A stretch of 64,000 nucleotides of DNA from Cellulomonas terrae (GCF_007990265.1 NZ_BJWH01000008.1:1-64000); one strand, 5' to 3'. Positions 25,068 through 34,322 are shown, counted from the first letter of the stretch. Numbers and translations are program-made. Notes: generated by a model from the sequence alone, not told the origin.

Positions 25068-25612
25068 GAGGCCTCCCTCTCGGCCAGCCGTTCGGGCGTC
25101 GGCCAGATGCGCCGCTGCGCCACCCAGATCTCCGCGTGCACGTGCGCGGGCACCTCGTCGAGCACGAGCGACAGGAAGTCCGCCTCCTCCAGGAGCCCGG
25201 TCGACGGGACCTCCATGACCACCCAGGCGGGGCCGACGGGGGCCTCGCCCTGCTCGAAGATCCCGCCCCCCTCGGACACGATCACGGGACCGCCCGAGTA
25301 GAGCTCGAGCAGCCGCGTGAGGCCGGCGGTGGTGCCGCGCAGCTGGAGGGTCGCGGCGGCGGTCGCCAGGATCCGCCGCTGCACGGCCTCGCTGTACTCG
25401 GGGTCGATCCCCGGCAGCCCCAGCCACTGCGCCATCCAGCGGACCATCTCCGGCGGCGTCAGCTTCATGTCCGCGAGGTGGGCGAGGTTGTCGGCGTGCG
25501 CGACGAGCGTGCCGGCCTGCTCCTGGAAGATGGACACGAAGCGCACGAAGAAGTCCTCGGACACCATCCCGAGCGGGAGCTGGCGCAGCAGCCAGTCCTG
25601 GTCGCGGCTCAT
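25064..25612 (-). CDS. Baseplate wedge protein, phage tail protein I-like (eCIS)
   Basis: 182 aa. The sequence fits the tail protein I / Afp12-type family: LLRQLPLGM near the start, a helical middle, and the diagnostic PPEMVRWMAQWLGLPGIDP...RRILATAAATLQLRGTTAGLTRLLELYSG, followed by a C-terminal domain (VHAEIWVAQRR). In P2-like tails gpI and gpJ form the baseplate wedges around the hub. ATGA overlaps on both sides couple it to gpJ and to the zinc-ribbon gene. Confidence 0.85.
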   Translation of the reverse strand: MSRDQDWLLRQLPLGMVSEDFFVRFVSIFQEQAGTLVAHADNLAHLADMKLTPPEMVRWMAQWLGLPGIDPEYSEAVQRRILATAAATLQLRGTTAGLTRLLELYSGGPVIVSEGGGIFEQGEAPVGPAWVVMEVPSTGLLEEADFLSLVLDEVPAHVHAEIWVAQRRIWPTPERLAEREAS

Positions 25613-27555
25613 CGCACGACCACCCGGTGCTCGGCGGACAGGAAGAGCGTGTGCGGCTCGAGGACGATCGACTCGCGACCGCCGCCGATGCGGCGTCCGG
25701 TGCGCAGGTCGTACTCGAACAGCTGGAGCTCATCGACGGCCAGCACGCCCTCGACGGCCTCGATCACCTGCGTGACGGCGGTCGCGGTCAGGGTGGTGTC
25801 GAACGGCCAGCCGGTCCGGTCCGAGCCGCCGGTGAGCGGGTGCACGAAGCGGGTGAGCGCGTCGACGATGCGCTGCCGGACCATCGCGGCCGGCCGTCCG
25901 GGCAGCGAGCGGACGAGTGCGGCCACGCTGACGCCCTGGTAGTACGGGGTGCCCAGCTCGATCGGGACTCCGACCATCCGCCGCACGTCGAGGGCCTTCC
26001 CGACGACCGCGTGCAGCTGTGCGGACAGCGCGAAGTCGTCGAGCCTGTGCAGGCGTGGGTCGGTGCGCACCTGGGGCACGACGAGCACCCGGACCACCGA
26101 CGAGCCGCTCTCCGCCGCGGGCAGACAGCGCGCCCGGGCGACCTCGACGGACGCCTGGCAGGCGATCGCCTCGAAGTCCGACGCGGTCACGGCCCGCTGC
26201 CCGGTCCGCAGCGTCAGCGGTCCGCGCGCCTTGGCCTCCTGCGGCGTCTCGGCGTCGACCCCGCCCGTCGCGGGCTCCAGGTTGGTCACCGACGCGACGA
26301 ACGGCAGCGCGGTGCGCAGCGCGGTGAGCGTCCGGGTGCCCAGGTTGCCGTGCGCGCCGCCGCCCGAGCGGTAGCCGGTGACGCGGATCTCGGCGCCGTC
26401 CTGCGGGATCGCGCCGTGCTGGCGGACCACCCCGTCGGGGTGCCGGATCGCGGGGCCGAACTGCACCTCGCCCGTGTTCGAGTCCCACACGACGTGCAGG
26501 TCGTCCGGCCCGGACGCGGCGAAGTCCGGCACCTCCTGCCAGTCGTGCGTGCCCCGGCGGTCGACGACCACGACGTGCTCGTCGTCGCGTCGCGCCGCGA
26601 CCGGCGTCGTCGAGACGTGGAACGACTGGCCGGTGACCCCTGTGGACCGCCCGAGCAGCTCGGCGGGCTGCGCGCTCGCGTGCTCCGCGGGCACGGTGAT
26701 GCCGATGGCCTGCAGCGCGATCGACGCGATCCGCGGCGACGCCTGGTACGTCGGCTGGCCCGGCTGCGGCCGCAGCAGGCGGACCCGCAGCCAGTGCGCG
26801 AGCGTGCCGCCGAGCACCAGCGGCTCGTGCTTCTGCGGGACGAGGAGGACCACGGAGCCGGCCTTGTTCAGCCCGCCCGTGCCGTCGGACTCCACGAGGG
26901 TGCGCACCCACGCCTCCCCGTTCCACGCCTCCCACGCCAGCGGCGGGTTGCGAGGGTCGACGCCGATGCCCTGGGCGTCGGCGGCCAGGTCGAGCCGCAC
27001 CGCGAACCCGGCGAGCGACTCCTTCGTGCCCAGGTACAGGGCGTCGCCCTCGGCCAGCGGGGAGGACGGGAAGCAGACCGCCGACTGGCCCGGCAGCGTC
27101 AGGTCGTCCCAGACGTCGGTCGACGCGAGGTGCGCCGCGTTCGACGTGTGCGCGGTGGTGAGCGTCGGCGGGCTCACGACGGCCTCGCCCGCGGTGGAGA
27201 ACACGGTCGCGTCGGCGTCGTCGAGGGCCGTCGACACCTCGGTGCCCTCCGGGATGCGGACCACCCGGTCGGCCGGGGACGACAGCCAGAACGTGAGGTT
27301 CGCGCGCGCGACGCTCGGCGGGAACGGCTCGATGCCCACGAGGTTGAGGAAGTGCACGTACATGCGGTCCGGCACCTGGTTCACGCGGTAGAGCACCATC
27401 TCGCTCATCCACGCGAACAGCTCGATGAGCGCCACCCCCGGGTCGGACACGTTGTGGTTGGTCCACTCCGGGGTGAAGCGCGGGATCAGGCGCTTGGTCT
27501 CGTCGACGATGTCCTGGAACGTGCGGTCGTCGAGGTTCGGGGGCTCGAGCGGCAT
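25609..27555 (-). CDS. Baseplate assembly protein J-like (eCIS Afp11 type)
   Basis: 648 aa. The N-terminal NLDDRTFQDIVDETKRLIPRFTPEWTNHNVSDPGVALIELFAWMSEMVLYRVNQVPDR block is the signature of the putative baseplate assembly proteins of contractile injection systems. Further features are beta-rich domains, the central GYRSGGGAHGNLGTRTL and the C-terminal TLTATAVTQVIEAVEGV. It forms wedge dimers that trigger sheath contraction in related particles. The ATG at 27555 overlaps the gp25 stop as TGATG and its own stop overlaps gpI as ATGA. Confidence 0.93.
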   Translation of the reverse strand: MPLEPPNLDDRTFQDIVDETKRLIPRFTPEWTNHNVSDPGVALIELFAWMSEMVLYRVNQVPDRMYVHFLNLVGIEPFPPSVARANLTFWLSSPADRVVRIPEGTEVSTALDDADATVFSTAGEAVVSPPTLTTAHTSNAAHLASTDVWDDLTLPGQSAVCFPSSPLAEGDALYLGTKESLAGFAVRLDLAADAQGIGVDPRNPPLAWEAWNGEAWVRTLVESDGTGGLNKAGSVVLLVPQKHEPLVLGGTLAHWLRVRLLRPQPGQPTYQASPRIASIALQAIGITVPAEHASAQPAELLGRSTGVTGQSFHVSTTPVAARRDDEHVVVVDRRGTHDWQEVPDFAASGPDDLHVVWDSNTGEVQFGPAIRHPDGVVRQHGAIPQDGAEIRVTGYRSGGGAHGNLGTRTLTALRTALPFVASVTNLEPATGGVDAETPQEAKARGPLTLRTGQRAVTASDFEAIACQASVEVARARCLPAAESGSSVVRVLVVPQVRTDPRLHRLDDFALSAQLHAVVGKALDVRRMVGVPIELGTPYYQGVSVAALVRSLPGRPAAMVRQRIVDALTRFVHPLTGGSDRTGWPFDTTLTATAVTQVIEAVEGVLAVDELQLFEYDLRTGRRIGGGRESIVLEPHTLFLSAEHRVVVR

Positions 27556-27977
27556 CAGGCGTCCTCGCGGGGGATCACGTAGAAGGGGTAGACCAGGTTG
27601 CGCCGGTCGTTGGTGGCGCGGACGCGGTAGGCGATGCGGATCTGGACGACGCCCGAGGACTCCGGGTCCTGCTCCGGCGTCACGTCCTGCACCTCGATCC
27701 GGGGCTCCCACTGCGCGAGCGCGTCGCGGACCGCCTCGCTGATGAGCCCCAGCAGGTTGGCGTTGACGGGCTCGAACATCAGGTCCCAGATGCGGCAGCC
27801 GAACTGCGGGCGCATGAGCCGCTCGCCCGGCGCGGTCAGCAGGACGACGCGGATGGAGTCCTCCAGGTCGCCGCCCGGCCGGGTCAGCGCGATGGCCCCC
27901 GTGTGGTCGACCCCGAGCGGCCAGGTGAAGCCGCGGCCGACGAAGTCCGACGTCGGCGTGGTGGAGAGCTCGCTCAA
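27555..27977 (-). CDS. gp25/GPW-like baseplate protein (eCIS Afp9 type)
   Basis: 140 aa. GPW/gp25 family features are present: GFTWPLGVDHTGAIALT, ILLTAPGERLMRPQFGCRIWDLMFEP, and VRDALAQWEPRIEVQDV with a C-terminal YRVRATNDRRNLVYPF. The gp25 protein links the sheath to the baseplate wedge. No ATG or GTG fits the N-terminus; a TTG at 27977 overlaps the VgrG stop as TTGA and is preceded by GGTGAAG, so TTG is the chosen start. Coupling to the upstream gene would help its translation. Confidence 0.88.
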   Translation of the reverse strand: MSELSTTPTSDFVGRGFTWPLGVDHTGAIALTRPGGDLEDSIRVVLLTAPGERLMRPQFGCRIWDLMFEPVNANLLGLISEAVRDALAQWEPRIEVQDVTPEQDPESSGVVQIRIAYRVRATNDRRNLVYPFYVIPREDA

Positions 27978-29734
27978 TTGATCTTCACCATCGCTCCCTT
28001 GACCTCGAGGATGCCGCCCGCCTCGACGACGCCCATGCCGGTGCCCTTGAGGGACGCCTGCGTGCCCTGCAGCTTCAGCGCCCCGGTCGCCTTGGTGTCG
28101 ATGTCCACCGCGGACGTCTCGACCTTCGTCTTCGCCTTGATGGTCACGGTCGTCGCGTCGATGGTGATGCCGCCCCTGCCGTCGAACTCGATGAACGACG
28201 AGCCGGCCGTGATCTTCAGCGGGGTCCCGTCGGGCACCTTGAGGTCCGCCCGGTCCTTGCCGATCCGCAGGCTGTGCTTGAGCCCGGCCGCGGCGAGCAC
28301 CACGTGCTGCGTCGCGGGGGCGGTGCCGTCGCTCATCTCCAGGACGTGCCCGAGCCGGCTGGTCAGCGCGCGCGTCACGACCGCACCGTTCTGGTCCACC
28401 GCCGCCGTCGGCGTCGTCGACTTGCTCCCGTACAGGCCGCCCAGCACCACGGGGCGCGTCACGTCGTCGTCCTCGAAGCCGATGAGCACCTCGTCGCCGA
28501 CCTCCGGCAGCACCACCTGACCGCGCCCCGCCCCGGCGCCGAGCCCCAGCACGCGCGCCCACGTGGTCGTGGCGGCGTCCGACGCGGTCGCCAACGAGAC
28601 GCTGACCCGCCCCATCCCGTCGGGGTCCTTGACGTTGTCGACGATCCCGACGGCGAGCCCGGTGCGCCGGAAGCTCGACACCGGCGCGGTGGTCTCCCAC
28701 GGGTCCGAGAGCTGCACGGGGTCCCGGTCGCCCGCGACGAACCGCGTGATCGCGGTGCCGTCCATCCAGGTGCTGGTGACCTCCCGGACGTAGTAGTTGC
28801 CGTTCGACGGCCCGGCCCCGCCCACGGTCACGCGTCCGCCGGGGACCATCAGCGCCGTGTACTGCACCTTGCCGGTGGCCACGACGCGGCCGGTCCGGGC
28901 GGCGATCGCCACGGCGGCCGTGGTCGCGTCGCTCTGCGAGCGCGTGGCGGCGCGGGCGTCGACGCGCGTGTACTTCGGAGCCCCGGCGGAGCTCACGTCG
29001 AAGCCCGCGCGCGAGGTGGGCGTGGTCGACGTGCCCACCACCGCGGACTGCGCGACGGGGTCCCAGCCGCGCACCGTGACCTTCGTGTCGCCGTCGCCCA
29101 CCTGCCGCGCGCTGAACGCGATGATGTCCTTGCCCACCGTGATCGAGACCGGCCGGGCACCGGGTGCGCTGCCGGTGACCGCCGACCACATCGAGAACGT
29201 CCGCCCCGAGATGCACCAGTCGCGGCCGGTGCGCTGCGCGATCTCGTCGATGAGGCCCAGGGCGGTGTCGTTCCGCAGCGCGTACTTCACCGGGGCGGTC
29301 GGCAGGTCGATCGTGCCGATCGAGAGGCCGACCTCCTGGACCAGGCGGGACACGATGTCCTTGTAGGAGATGTTGGTGAACGACTCGATGTTCGTGTCCC
29401 GCAGCAGCTCGTACCCGAGGTCTTGGACGGTCACCGTCAGGGTGGCGCCGCGGTATGCGTCCACCTCGCTGGCGACCGAGGTGACGGTCCCCTCGAAGAC
29501 GGTGCCCAGGAGGTCGTCGTACCCGGCGGCGACCGACACCGCCTTCCCGATGTTGAGCTTCCCCGACCCCACGACCGCGTAGTTCTCGTCGACGAACACG
29601 AGCGTGCACCGCCCGACCGCCCGCAGCCCCAGCTGCACCCGGACCTGCAGGAGCTGGTAGTCGTCGGGAAGCTCGACACCGTCGACGGTGACCTTGAGGT
29701 TCACCGCCCCGACATCGACCAGGGGACTCGTCAT
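27974..29734 (-). CDS. VgrG-like spike protein (gp27/gp5 fusion, eCIS Afp8 type)
   Basis: 586 aa. An N-terminal gp27-like hub region (VDVGAVNLKVTVDGVELPDDY; LLRDTNIESFTNISYKDIVSRLVQEVGL) leads to a gp5-like OB fold at about 359-445 (VGIVDNVKDPDGMGRVSVSL, VVLPEVGDEVLIGFEDDD, VLGGLYG). The C-terminus is a beta-helix-type spike (DGRGGITIDATTVTIKAKTKVE). This trimer carries the PAAR-like tip encoded at 8741. No C-terminal effector extension is fused; the protein ends in the spike repeats. ATGA overlap with the LysM gene. Confidence 0.93.
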   Translation of the reverse strand: MTSPLVDVGAVNLKVTVDGVELPDDYQLLQVRVQLGLRAVGRCTLVFVDENYAVVGSGKLNIGKAVSVAAGYDDLLGTVFEGTVTSVASEVDAYRGATLTVTVQDLGYELLRDTNIESFTNISYKDIVSRLVQEVGLSIGTIDLPTAPVKYALRNDTALGLIDEIAQRTGRDWCISGRTFSMWSAVTGSAPGARPVSITVGKDIIAFSARQVGDGDTKVTVRGWDPVAQSAVVGTSTTPTSRAGFDVSSAGAPKYTRVDARAATRSQSDATTAAVAIAARTGRVVATGKVQYTALMVPGGRVTVGGAGPSNGNYYVREVTSTWMDGTAITRFVAGDRDPVQLSDPWETTAPVSSFRRTGLAVGIVDNVKDPDGMGRVSVSLATASDAATTTWARVLGLGAGAGRGQVVLPEVGDEVLIGFEDDDVTRPVVLGGLYGSKSTTPTAAVDQNGAVVTRALTSRLGHVLEMSDGTAPATQHVVLAAAGLKHSLRIGKDRADLKVPDGTPLKITAGSSFIEFDGRGGITIDATTVTIKAKTKVETSAVDIDTKATGALKLQGTQASLKGTGMGVVEAGGILEVKGAMVKIN

Positions 29735-30405
29735 GAGTCCAGCTTCGGGATCGTCAGCATCGACCCGGGCCGCAGCGCCAGCGGGTCGGCGATCGCGTTC
29801 GCCGACGCGAGCAGCCGCCACCTGGTCGCGTCGCCGTAGTACTGCGCGGAGATCCGGTCGAGGGTCTCGCCCGCCTGCACGCGGTGCACCCGGTGCGGTC
29901 GTGGCGTCCCCGACGTCGGGTTCTGCCTGCCGAACGCCTGCGACTCCTCGTACTGCCGCAGCACCAGCCCCATCGTCGCGCGCAGCGGCATCCCCGTGCT
30001 GGAGAAGTACGTGAACGTCAGGTCGAGGTGCTCGATGACCGCCTTGAACGAGTGCAGGTCCCCCCAGTGGAACGTCACGTACGGCGGACGGACGCTGTGC
30101 TTGGTCTCGTCCGTGCCCGGCAGGGTCGGGTCCACCTCCATGAGGTCGACGATCGTGCCCGTGTGCGCGCTGACGTCCGTGCCCGTGTCCGTGGTGTCGA
30201 AGAACAGGTCCACCCGCAGCACCCCCGAGTTCGCACCCGTGTACCGCAACCGCGTCACGCCACGCCCCGGCAGTGCCGCACCCGCCCACGTGTTGCTGCG
30301 CGTGATCTTCAGCTGCGCCGGGTTGAACAGGCACGGGACCGTGGTGCCGTCCTCGGTCTCGAGGAATGCCTTCTGGCTCGACGGCGGGGTCTGGGCGGCC
30401 GGCAT
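29731..30405 (-). CDS. LysM-containing tube/hub adaptor (eCIS Afp7 type)
   Basis: 224 aa. The N-terminal part (FNPAQLKITRSNTWAG, LRVDLFFDTTDTGTDV, FKAVIEHLDLTFTYFSSTGMPLRATM) is the contractile-injection-system tube/spike adaptor domain. The C-terminal 50 residues are a LysM module (HRVQAGETLDRISAQYYGDATRWRLLASAN). In T4-like systems the LysM-type gp53 and similar proteins join wedge and hub. It starts on TGATG with the stop of the long low-complexity gene. Confidence 0.9.
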   Translation of the reverse strand: MPAAQTPPSSQKAFLETEDGTTVPCLFNPAQLKITRSNTWAGAALPGRGVTRLRYTGANSGVLRVDLFFDTTDTGTDVSAHTGTIVDLMEVDPTLPGTDETKHSVRPPYVTFHWGDLHSFKAVIEHLDLTFTYFSSTGMPLRATMGLVLRQYEESQAFGRQNPTSGTPRPHRVHRVQAGETLDRISAQYYGDATRWRLLASANAIADPLALRPGSMLTIPKLDS

Positions 30406-33400
30406 CAGAACACCTCCGACCCGCGACGCCACGCCCGGCGGTCGGTCTCTTCCTCGAGCCGCTCCTCGACGATCCGCAGGACCGCCTCCCGGAACTCCGG
30501 GTCGCCGTACGACGCGTACCCCGACCCCGAGGGCGTGTACAGACCCTCGACGCCCTTGTCGACGCCGGAGTTGTCGAACTCGGCGAAGCTCGCACGCCAG
30601 GCGTCGTCGATGCTCATGTCCGGTTCCCCCTCGTGGTGGAAGCGCCGCACGACGTGCGGCGAGCCGGCAGGAGCGCCGAAGGTCATGGGTGCTGCGGGGG
30701 CGGTGCGGGTCGCGAGCGCCTCCGCCGTGGCCGACGTCGGCACGTCCGCGACCGCGCGGCGCACGACCGTGCGCGGCGGCAGGACGTTCCACGACGACGG
30801 CAGCTGCGGAGGGTTCGTCCCGCTCGCCGGCACCGGGGGCCCGGCGTCCCGACCCGAGGACCGCGGCGGGCCGACCGGGGACCACGGTGTCGTCCCCGCG
30901 AGGCCTGTCGACCGGCGCACCGCCGGCCCGACCGCCCGAGCTCCGACGACCGCGAGCGAGCCGGCGCCGCCCACTGCCGGAGCACCTGCACGCCAGGACG
31001 GACCGGAGTCGGCCGGGCGGCCCCCTGCGCCGCCCCGCGCGCCGGTCGCCGCCGAGGCGAACGACGTGCCTGTCGGTGCGTGAACCGGGGCGCCAGCGGT
31101 CGTCGCGGCGGCGGTCCCGCCCGTCGCCCTCCCGCTGTTCGATGTCCCGACGGTCGGTGCGCCGGTCCCGATCGTCGCCATCCCGTTGCTCGGTCTCCCG
31201 ACGGTCGCGGGTGTCGCGCCGGAGGCCGCCCTCGTCCCGGGTGCCCCGCCCGAGGTGCTCCCGGCCGAGACCGCCGAGCCGTCGCTGGAGGGCCCGGCGG
31301 AGGTGCTCCGTGTCCGGGCCGACGGCGACCCCGCTCGGCGGCGGACCGGCGACGCCGCCGAGAGGATCGACGCCCCAGCCGCCGACGCCCCACCCGCAGC
31401 GGCGACGACGGTCGGAGACATGAGCCGCAGCGCGTGGCCCGGCCCCGCCAGCAGGCGCTGCTGCTCGCCTCCTGCGAGCCCGCTCGCAGGGCTCCCCACC
31501 GAGGCGGAGGCACGGCTCAGCGGGCCGGTGCCGACCGGGCTCGCCGCGTACTGCGCGCCGGTGCCTGCCGGGTTCGCCGGGTTCCGCGGGCCGGTGCCTA
31601 CAGCGGTCGCAGCGTTCCCGGGGCCGGTGCTCGCCGGATGACGCGGGCCCGTGCCCGCCGCGCCCGCGAGGGTCCCCGCACCGGGCGCCGACGTGGTGGC
31701 CGAGCTCCGTCCACCGGCCGCGCCTCCCACGCTCGGTGTCGTCCGGTTCGCCGAGGCGTACGCCGCGGCTCCGGTCGGCGGTGCGAAGCCGCCGCGGTGG
31801 TCACGAACCGGCGCCGACGATCCCCCCGGCCCGGCTGGCCCGACCCACCGGCGGACGTCGACCCCTTCGATGCCCAGGCCGAACCCCGACGGACGCGTCT
31901 GGCGATGACCCGCCCGCCGGTGACCGGTGCCCGGCAGTCGCCCCTCCTCGGCAGGCGCGCTCCCGAGGCCGTCGGCCGACCAGCGGCCCACCGCCGGGGT
32001 GCGGGTGCGTCGCCGTACGGAGGACGCGCCGGTCCCGAGGCTCGCGGCCGAGGAGGACGCGACGGGCGTTCCGGCGGGTGTTCCCGCGGCGGGTCCGGCG
32101 GGCGCTCGCGTGGGCGACGGGGCGGGTGGTTCCGCGACCGACCAGGAAGGCGCTGCCGCAGTGGACCCGGCGTGCCTTCCCCCGGTCGGCACGGCGGGCG
32201 GCGCCCCGGCTCCAGCCGGTGTGCCCGGCGGGGTGCGGACGCCCGCGGCCGGCGCGGACGGGGCGGGCGCCAGCGTCCCCGATGCCCCCGACGCCGACGT
32301 CGTGGGTGGCGCGCCGCCCGACGTCGGCGCCCCCGATGCCGACGTGCTGGGCGACGCGCCACCCGACGCCCCGGCCGCCGGCGAGGTCGGTGACGACCCG
32401 CGCGTGCCAGGGGCGCCCCCGGTGCCCGACGCCCCCGGAGCGGCAGGCCGGGTGGTCGTGGGGCCGGCGACTGTGTCCCGCGCCGGGGACGGTGACGGGG
32501 CGGGCGCGGTGGGCGACGAGGTGCCCACCGGCGCGATGCCTGCCCCGGCGGTGCGCGACAGGGTGCCGTTCGACGACGACGGAGCCGGCGACGCGGGGGC
32601 CGACGGGACACGACGGACCGCCGACGCGTCGGCTGCACGACCGGCTGCGACCGCCGTGGAGGACGGGGCACCGGCCGTCGCGGTGGACGCGGACGAGTCC
32701 GCTGCGACGGCCGCGGCGGCCGCCGAGGTCGGTGCGACCGAGCGACGGACGCGCACGGTCGGGTCGGAGAGGGTGCCGTGCGGCCGGAACATCCGTCGCG
32801 ACAGCGTGCGCCGCACCGCGCTCGCCAGCGGCTGGTGGGCCGAGGAGGGCAGCGGCTGGTCGGTCGACGCTCCGACGGGAGGCCCGGCGAACAGCGCCAT
32901 CGGAGCCGCGGCCGCACCGTCGTCGACCGTCGTCGGCCCGCTCGACGCGTCACCGGCGTCGCCTCCGGCAGCGGACCGTCGGAGGTCCGTCGCGCCGACG
33001 TCCCGGCTGGATGCAGCGTCGCCTCCGGCAGCGGACTGTCGGAGGTCCGCGGCGTCGACCGTGGGGCCGGATGTGGCGTTGCCCCCGGCAGCCGACCGTC
33101 GGAGGTCCGCGGCGTCGAGCCCCGGGCCGAGTGCGCCGGTACCTGCGGCAGCCGACGGACCGGCCGAGTCAGAGGCGGAGGTCGCGGCGGTCGCGCCGGA
33201 GGCGGCGGCGGACGACGTGGTCGCGCCGGAGGTGGCGGCGGACGACGTGGTCGCGCCGAGGGGCGTCGCGGTCGTGCCCGTGCCGTGCGATGCAGGGGCG
33301 CTGGGCGAGCCCGACGCGGCGGACGCGCTCGCGGCGCCGGGCGTGAGTGGTGCGCTCGTCGCGATCGCGGCGTCGCCGGTGCCGGTCGCGCGGGCCGGCG

Positions 33401-34322
33401 TGGCCGGCGGGTTCGGCATCGCGGGGCCGTCGGACGGGCCGCGCGCGCCGGGTGCGGGCGTGGTCGTGTCGTGGGGCGACCGCCGAAGCTCGACCGTGGG
33501 CGAGCCGGCTGGCACAGGCGCGCCGCTCGGGGGAGCCGCCGCGCCGGTGACGGGGCCAGCCGGGGGGGCCCCGGCGGGCGACCGTCGGATCGCGTCGGTG
33601 GTGGCGGGTGTCGCCGCCGGGCGTGCGCGCGCGGCAGCCCCCGCCGTCGGCCGCGCGGACGCGGCTGCGCGCCGGGAGTCGGCCGTCGCGGTCGCGAGGG
33701 CGCGGCGGCGCAGCAGCCGTCCGGAGGGTGCGGGCCGAGCGGCGGGGGTGGTCGGGAGCGTCGCAGCGGAGGGAGCCCGGTCACCTGTCACGGCGGACGA
33801 CGCTCGTCCGGGCCCCCCGTCGTTCCCCGGGCGGGCGGGTGGTCCGGCGCGCGGCGCGGGCGTGCGCATGACGCGGGCGTCGGATTTCATCGTCATCTTC
33901 CCGGCGGCCCGCACGTCGTCGGAGACGCGCACGGGGATGGTCGTCGGCGCCAGGCGCGTGGTGCTGCCCCCGGGACGGTAGCTGGCCTGGTCGGGCACCC
34001 GCGCGAGCATGCGCGGGAGGCCACGGGGGGAGGGCTCGACAGCAGCCGACCGCAGGACCGACACGTCGGACCACCACCGCGGCGGTGCGACGTTGGCCGG
34101 TCCCGACCCGACCGACACCGACGCGGCGGGCCCGAGGAGCGACCGGCGGACCGCCACGGAGCGCCCCCACCCCGCGGAGAACCGCGCGGAGGACGTCGCG
34201 AGCGACCCGATGGGTGACGGGCGCGCGTGCCCGAGCACGGGGCCGGGCCGCCGCAGCCGCACCCCGATGGCCCGACCGAGCCGGGTGCGCGGGTCGTCGG
34301 CGTACGGCACGCCCGCGCTCAC
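30405..34322 (-). CDS. 1305-aa Ala/Pro/Ser/Thr/Gly-rich protein in the eCIS operon, role unknown
   Basis: Not recognised. The GTG at 34322 overlaps the tube stop (GTGA) and the stop overlaps the LysM gene (TGATG), so the frame is fixed on both sides. About 1200 residues are low-complexity and probably disordered, punctuated by V/L-RR motifs (for example VAVRRSLLG, VELRRSPHD, VVRRAVADV) and a 20-residue repeat with LRRSAAGG. The last 70 residues are different, acidic and folded-looking (SIDDAWRASFAEFDNSGVD, FREAVLRIVEERLEEE). A GAGGGGG 8 bases before an in-frame ATG at 30617 could start this part separately. It occupies the place where a length-determining or cargo protein might be expected. 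Confidence 0.7.
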   Translation of the reverse strand: MSAGVPYADDPRTRLGRAIGVRLRRPGPVLGHARPSPIGSLATSSARFSAGWGRSVAVRRSLLGPAASVSVGSGPANVAPPRWWSDVSVLRSAAVEPSPRGLPRMLARVPDQASYRPGGSTTRLAPTTIPVRVSDDVRAAGKMTMKSDARVMRTPAPRAGPPARPGNDGGPGRASSAVTGDRAPSAATLPTTPAARPAPSGRLLRRRALATATADSRRAAASARPTAGAAARARPAATPATTDAIRRSPAGAPPAGPVTGAAAPPSGAPVPAGSPTVELRRSPHDTTTPAPGARGPSDGPAMPNPPATPARATGTGDAAIATSAPLTPGAASASAASGSPSAPASHGTGTTATPLGATTSSAATSGATTSSAAASGATAATSASDSAGPSAAAGTGALGPGLDAADLRRSAAGGNATSGPTVDAADLRQSAAGGDAASSRDVGATDLRRSAAGGDAGDASSGPTTVDDGAAAAPMALFAGPPVGASTDQPLPSSAHQPLASAVRRTLSRRMFRPHGTLSDPTVRVRRSVAPTSAAAAAVAADSSASTATAGAPSSTAVAAGRAADASAVRRVPSAPASPAPSSSNGTLSRTAGAGIAPVGTSSPTAPAPSPSPARDTVAGPTTTRPAAPGASGTGGAPGTRGSSPTSPAAGASGGASPSTSASGAPTSGGAPPTTSASGASGTLAPAPSAPAAGVRTPPGTPAGAGAPPAVPTGGRHAGSTAAAPSWSVAEPPAPSPTRAPAGPAAGTPAGTPVASSSAASLGTGASSVRRRTRTPAVGRWSADGLGSAPAEEGRLPGTGHRRAGHRQTRPSGFGLGIEGVDVRRWVGPAGPGGSSAPVRDHRGGFAPPTGAAAYASANRTTPSVGGAAGGRSSATTSAPGAGTLAGAAGTGPRHPASTGPGNAATAVGTGPRNPANPAGTGAQYAASPVGTGPLSRASASVGSPASGLAGGEQQRLLAGPGHALRLMSPTVVAAAGGASAAGASILSAASPVRRRAGSPSARTRSTSAGPSSDGSAVSAGSTSGGAPGTRAASGATPATVGRPSNGMATIGTGAPTVGTSNSGRATGGTAAATTAGAPVHAPTGTSFASAATGARGGAGGRPADSGPSWRAGAPAVGGAGSLAVVGARAVGPAVRRSTGLAGTTPWSPVGPPRSSGRDAGPPVPASGTNPPQLPSSWNVLPPRTVVRRAVADVPTSATAEALATRTAPAAPMTFGAPAGSPHVVRRFHHEGEPDMSIDDAWRASFAEFDNSGVDKGVEGLYTPSGSGYASYGDPEFREAVLRIVEERLEEETDRRAWRRGSEVF
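32957..33136 (-). repeat. Three tandem 60-bp repeats within the 1305-aa gene
   Basis: Units start at 32957, 33017 and 33077, with a decayed fourth from 33137. Each encodes 20 residues around D-L-R-R/Q-S-A-A-G-G. The exact 60-bp spacing keeps the frame open. A 30-bp duplication coding for SAATSGATTS-like sequence lies further on at about 33205-33262. Confidence 0.9.

Noticed and set aside
32957-33163. 60-bp repeats considered as a CRISPR array
   Set aside because: The repeats are contiguous, frame-preserving and coding, with no unique spacers.
31927-33981. 684-codon plus-strand open frame opposite the 1305-aa gene
   Set aside because: Considered because both strands are low-complexity. The minus frame is supported by GTGA and TGATG overlaps at its two ends and by a structured C-terminus; the plus frame has neither.
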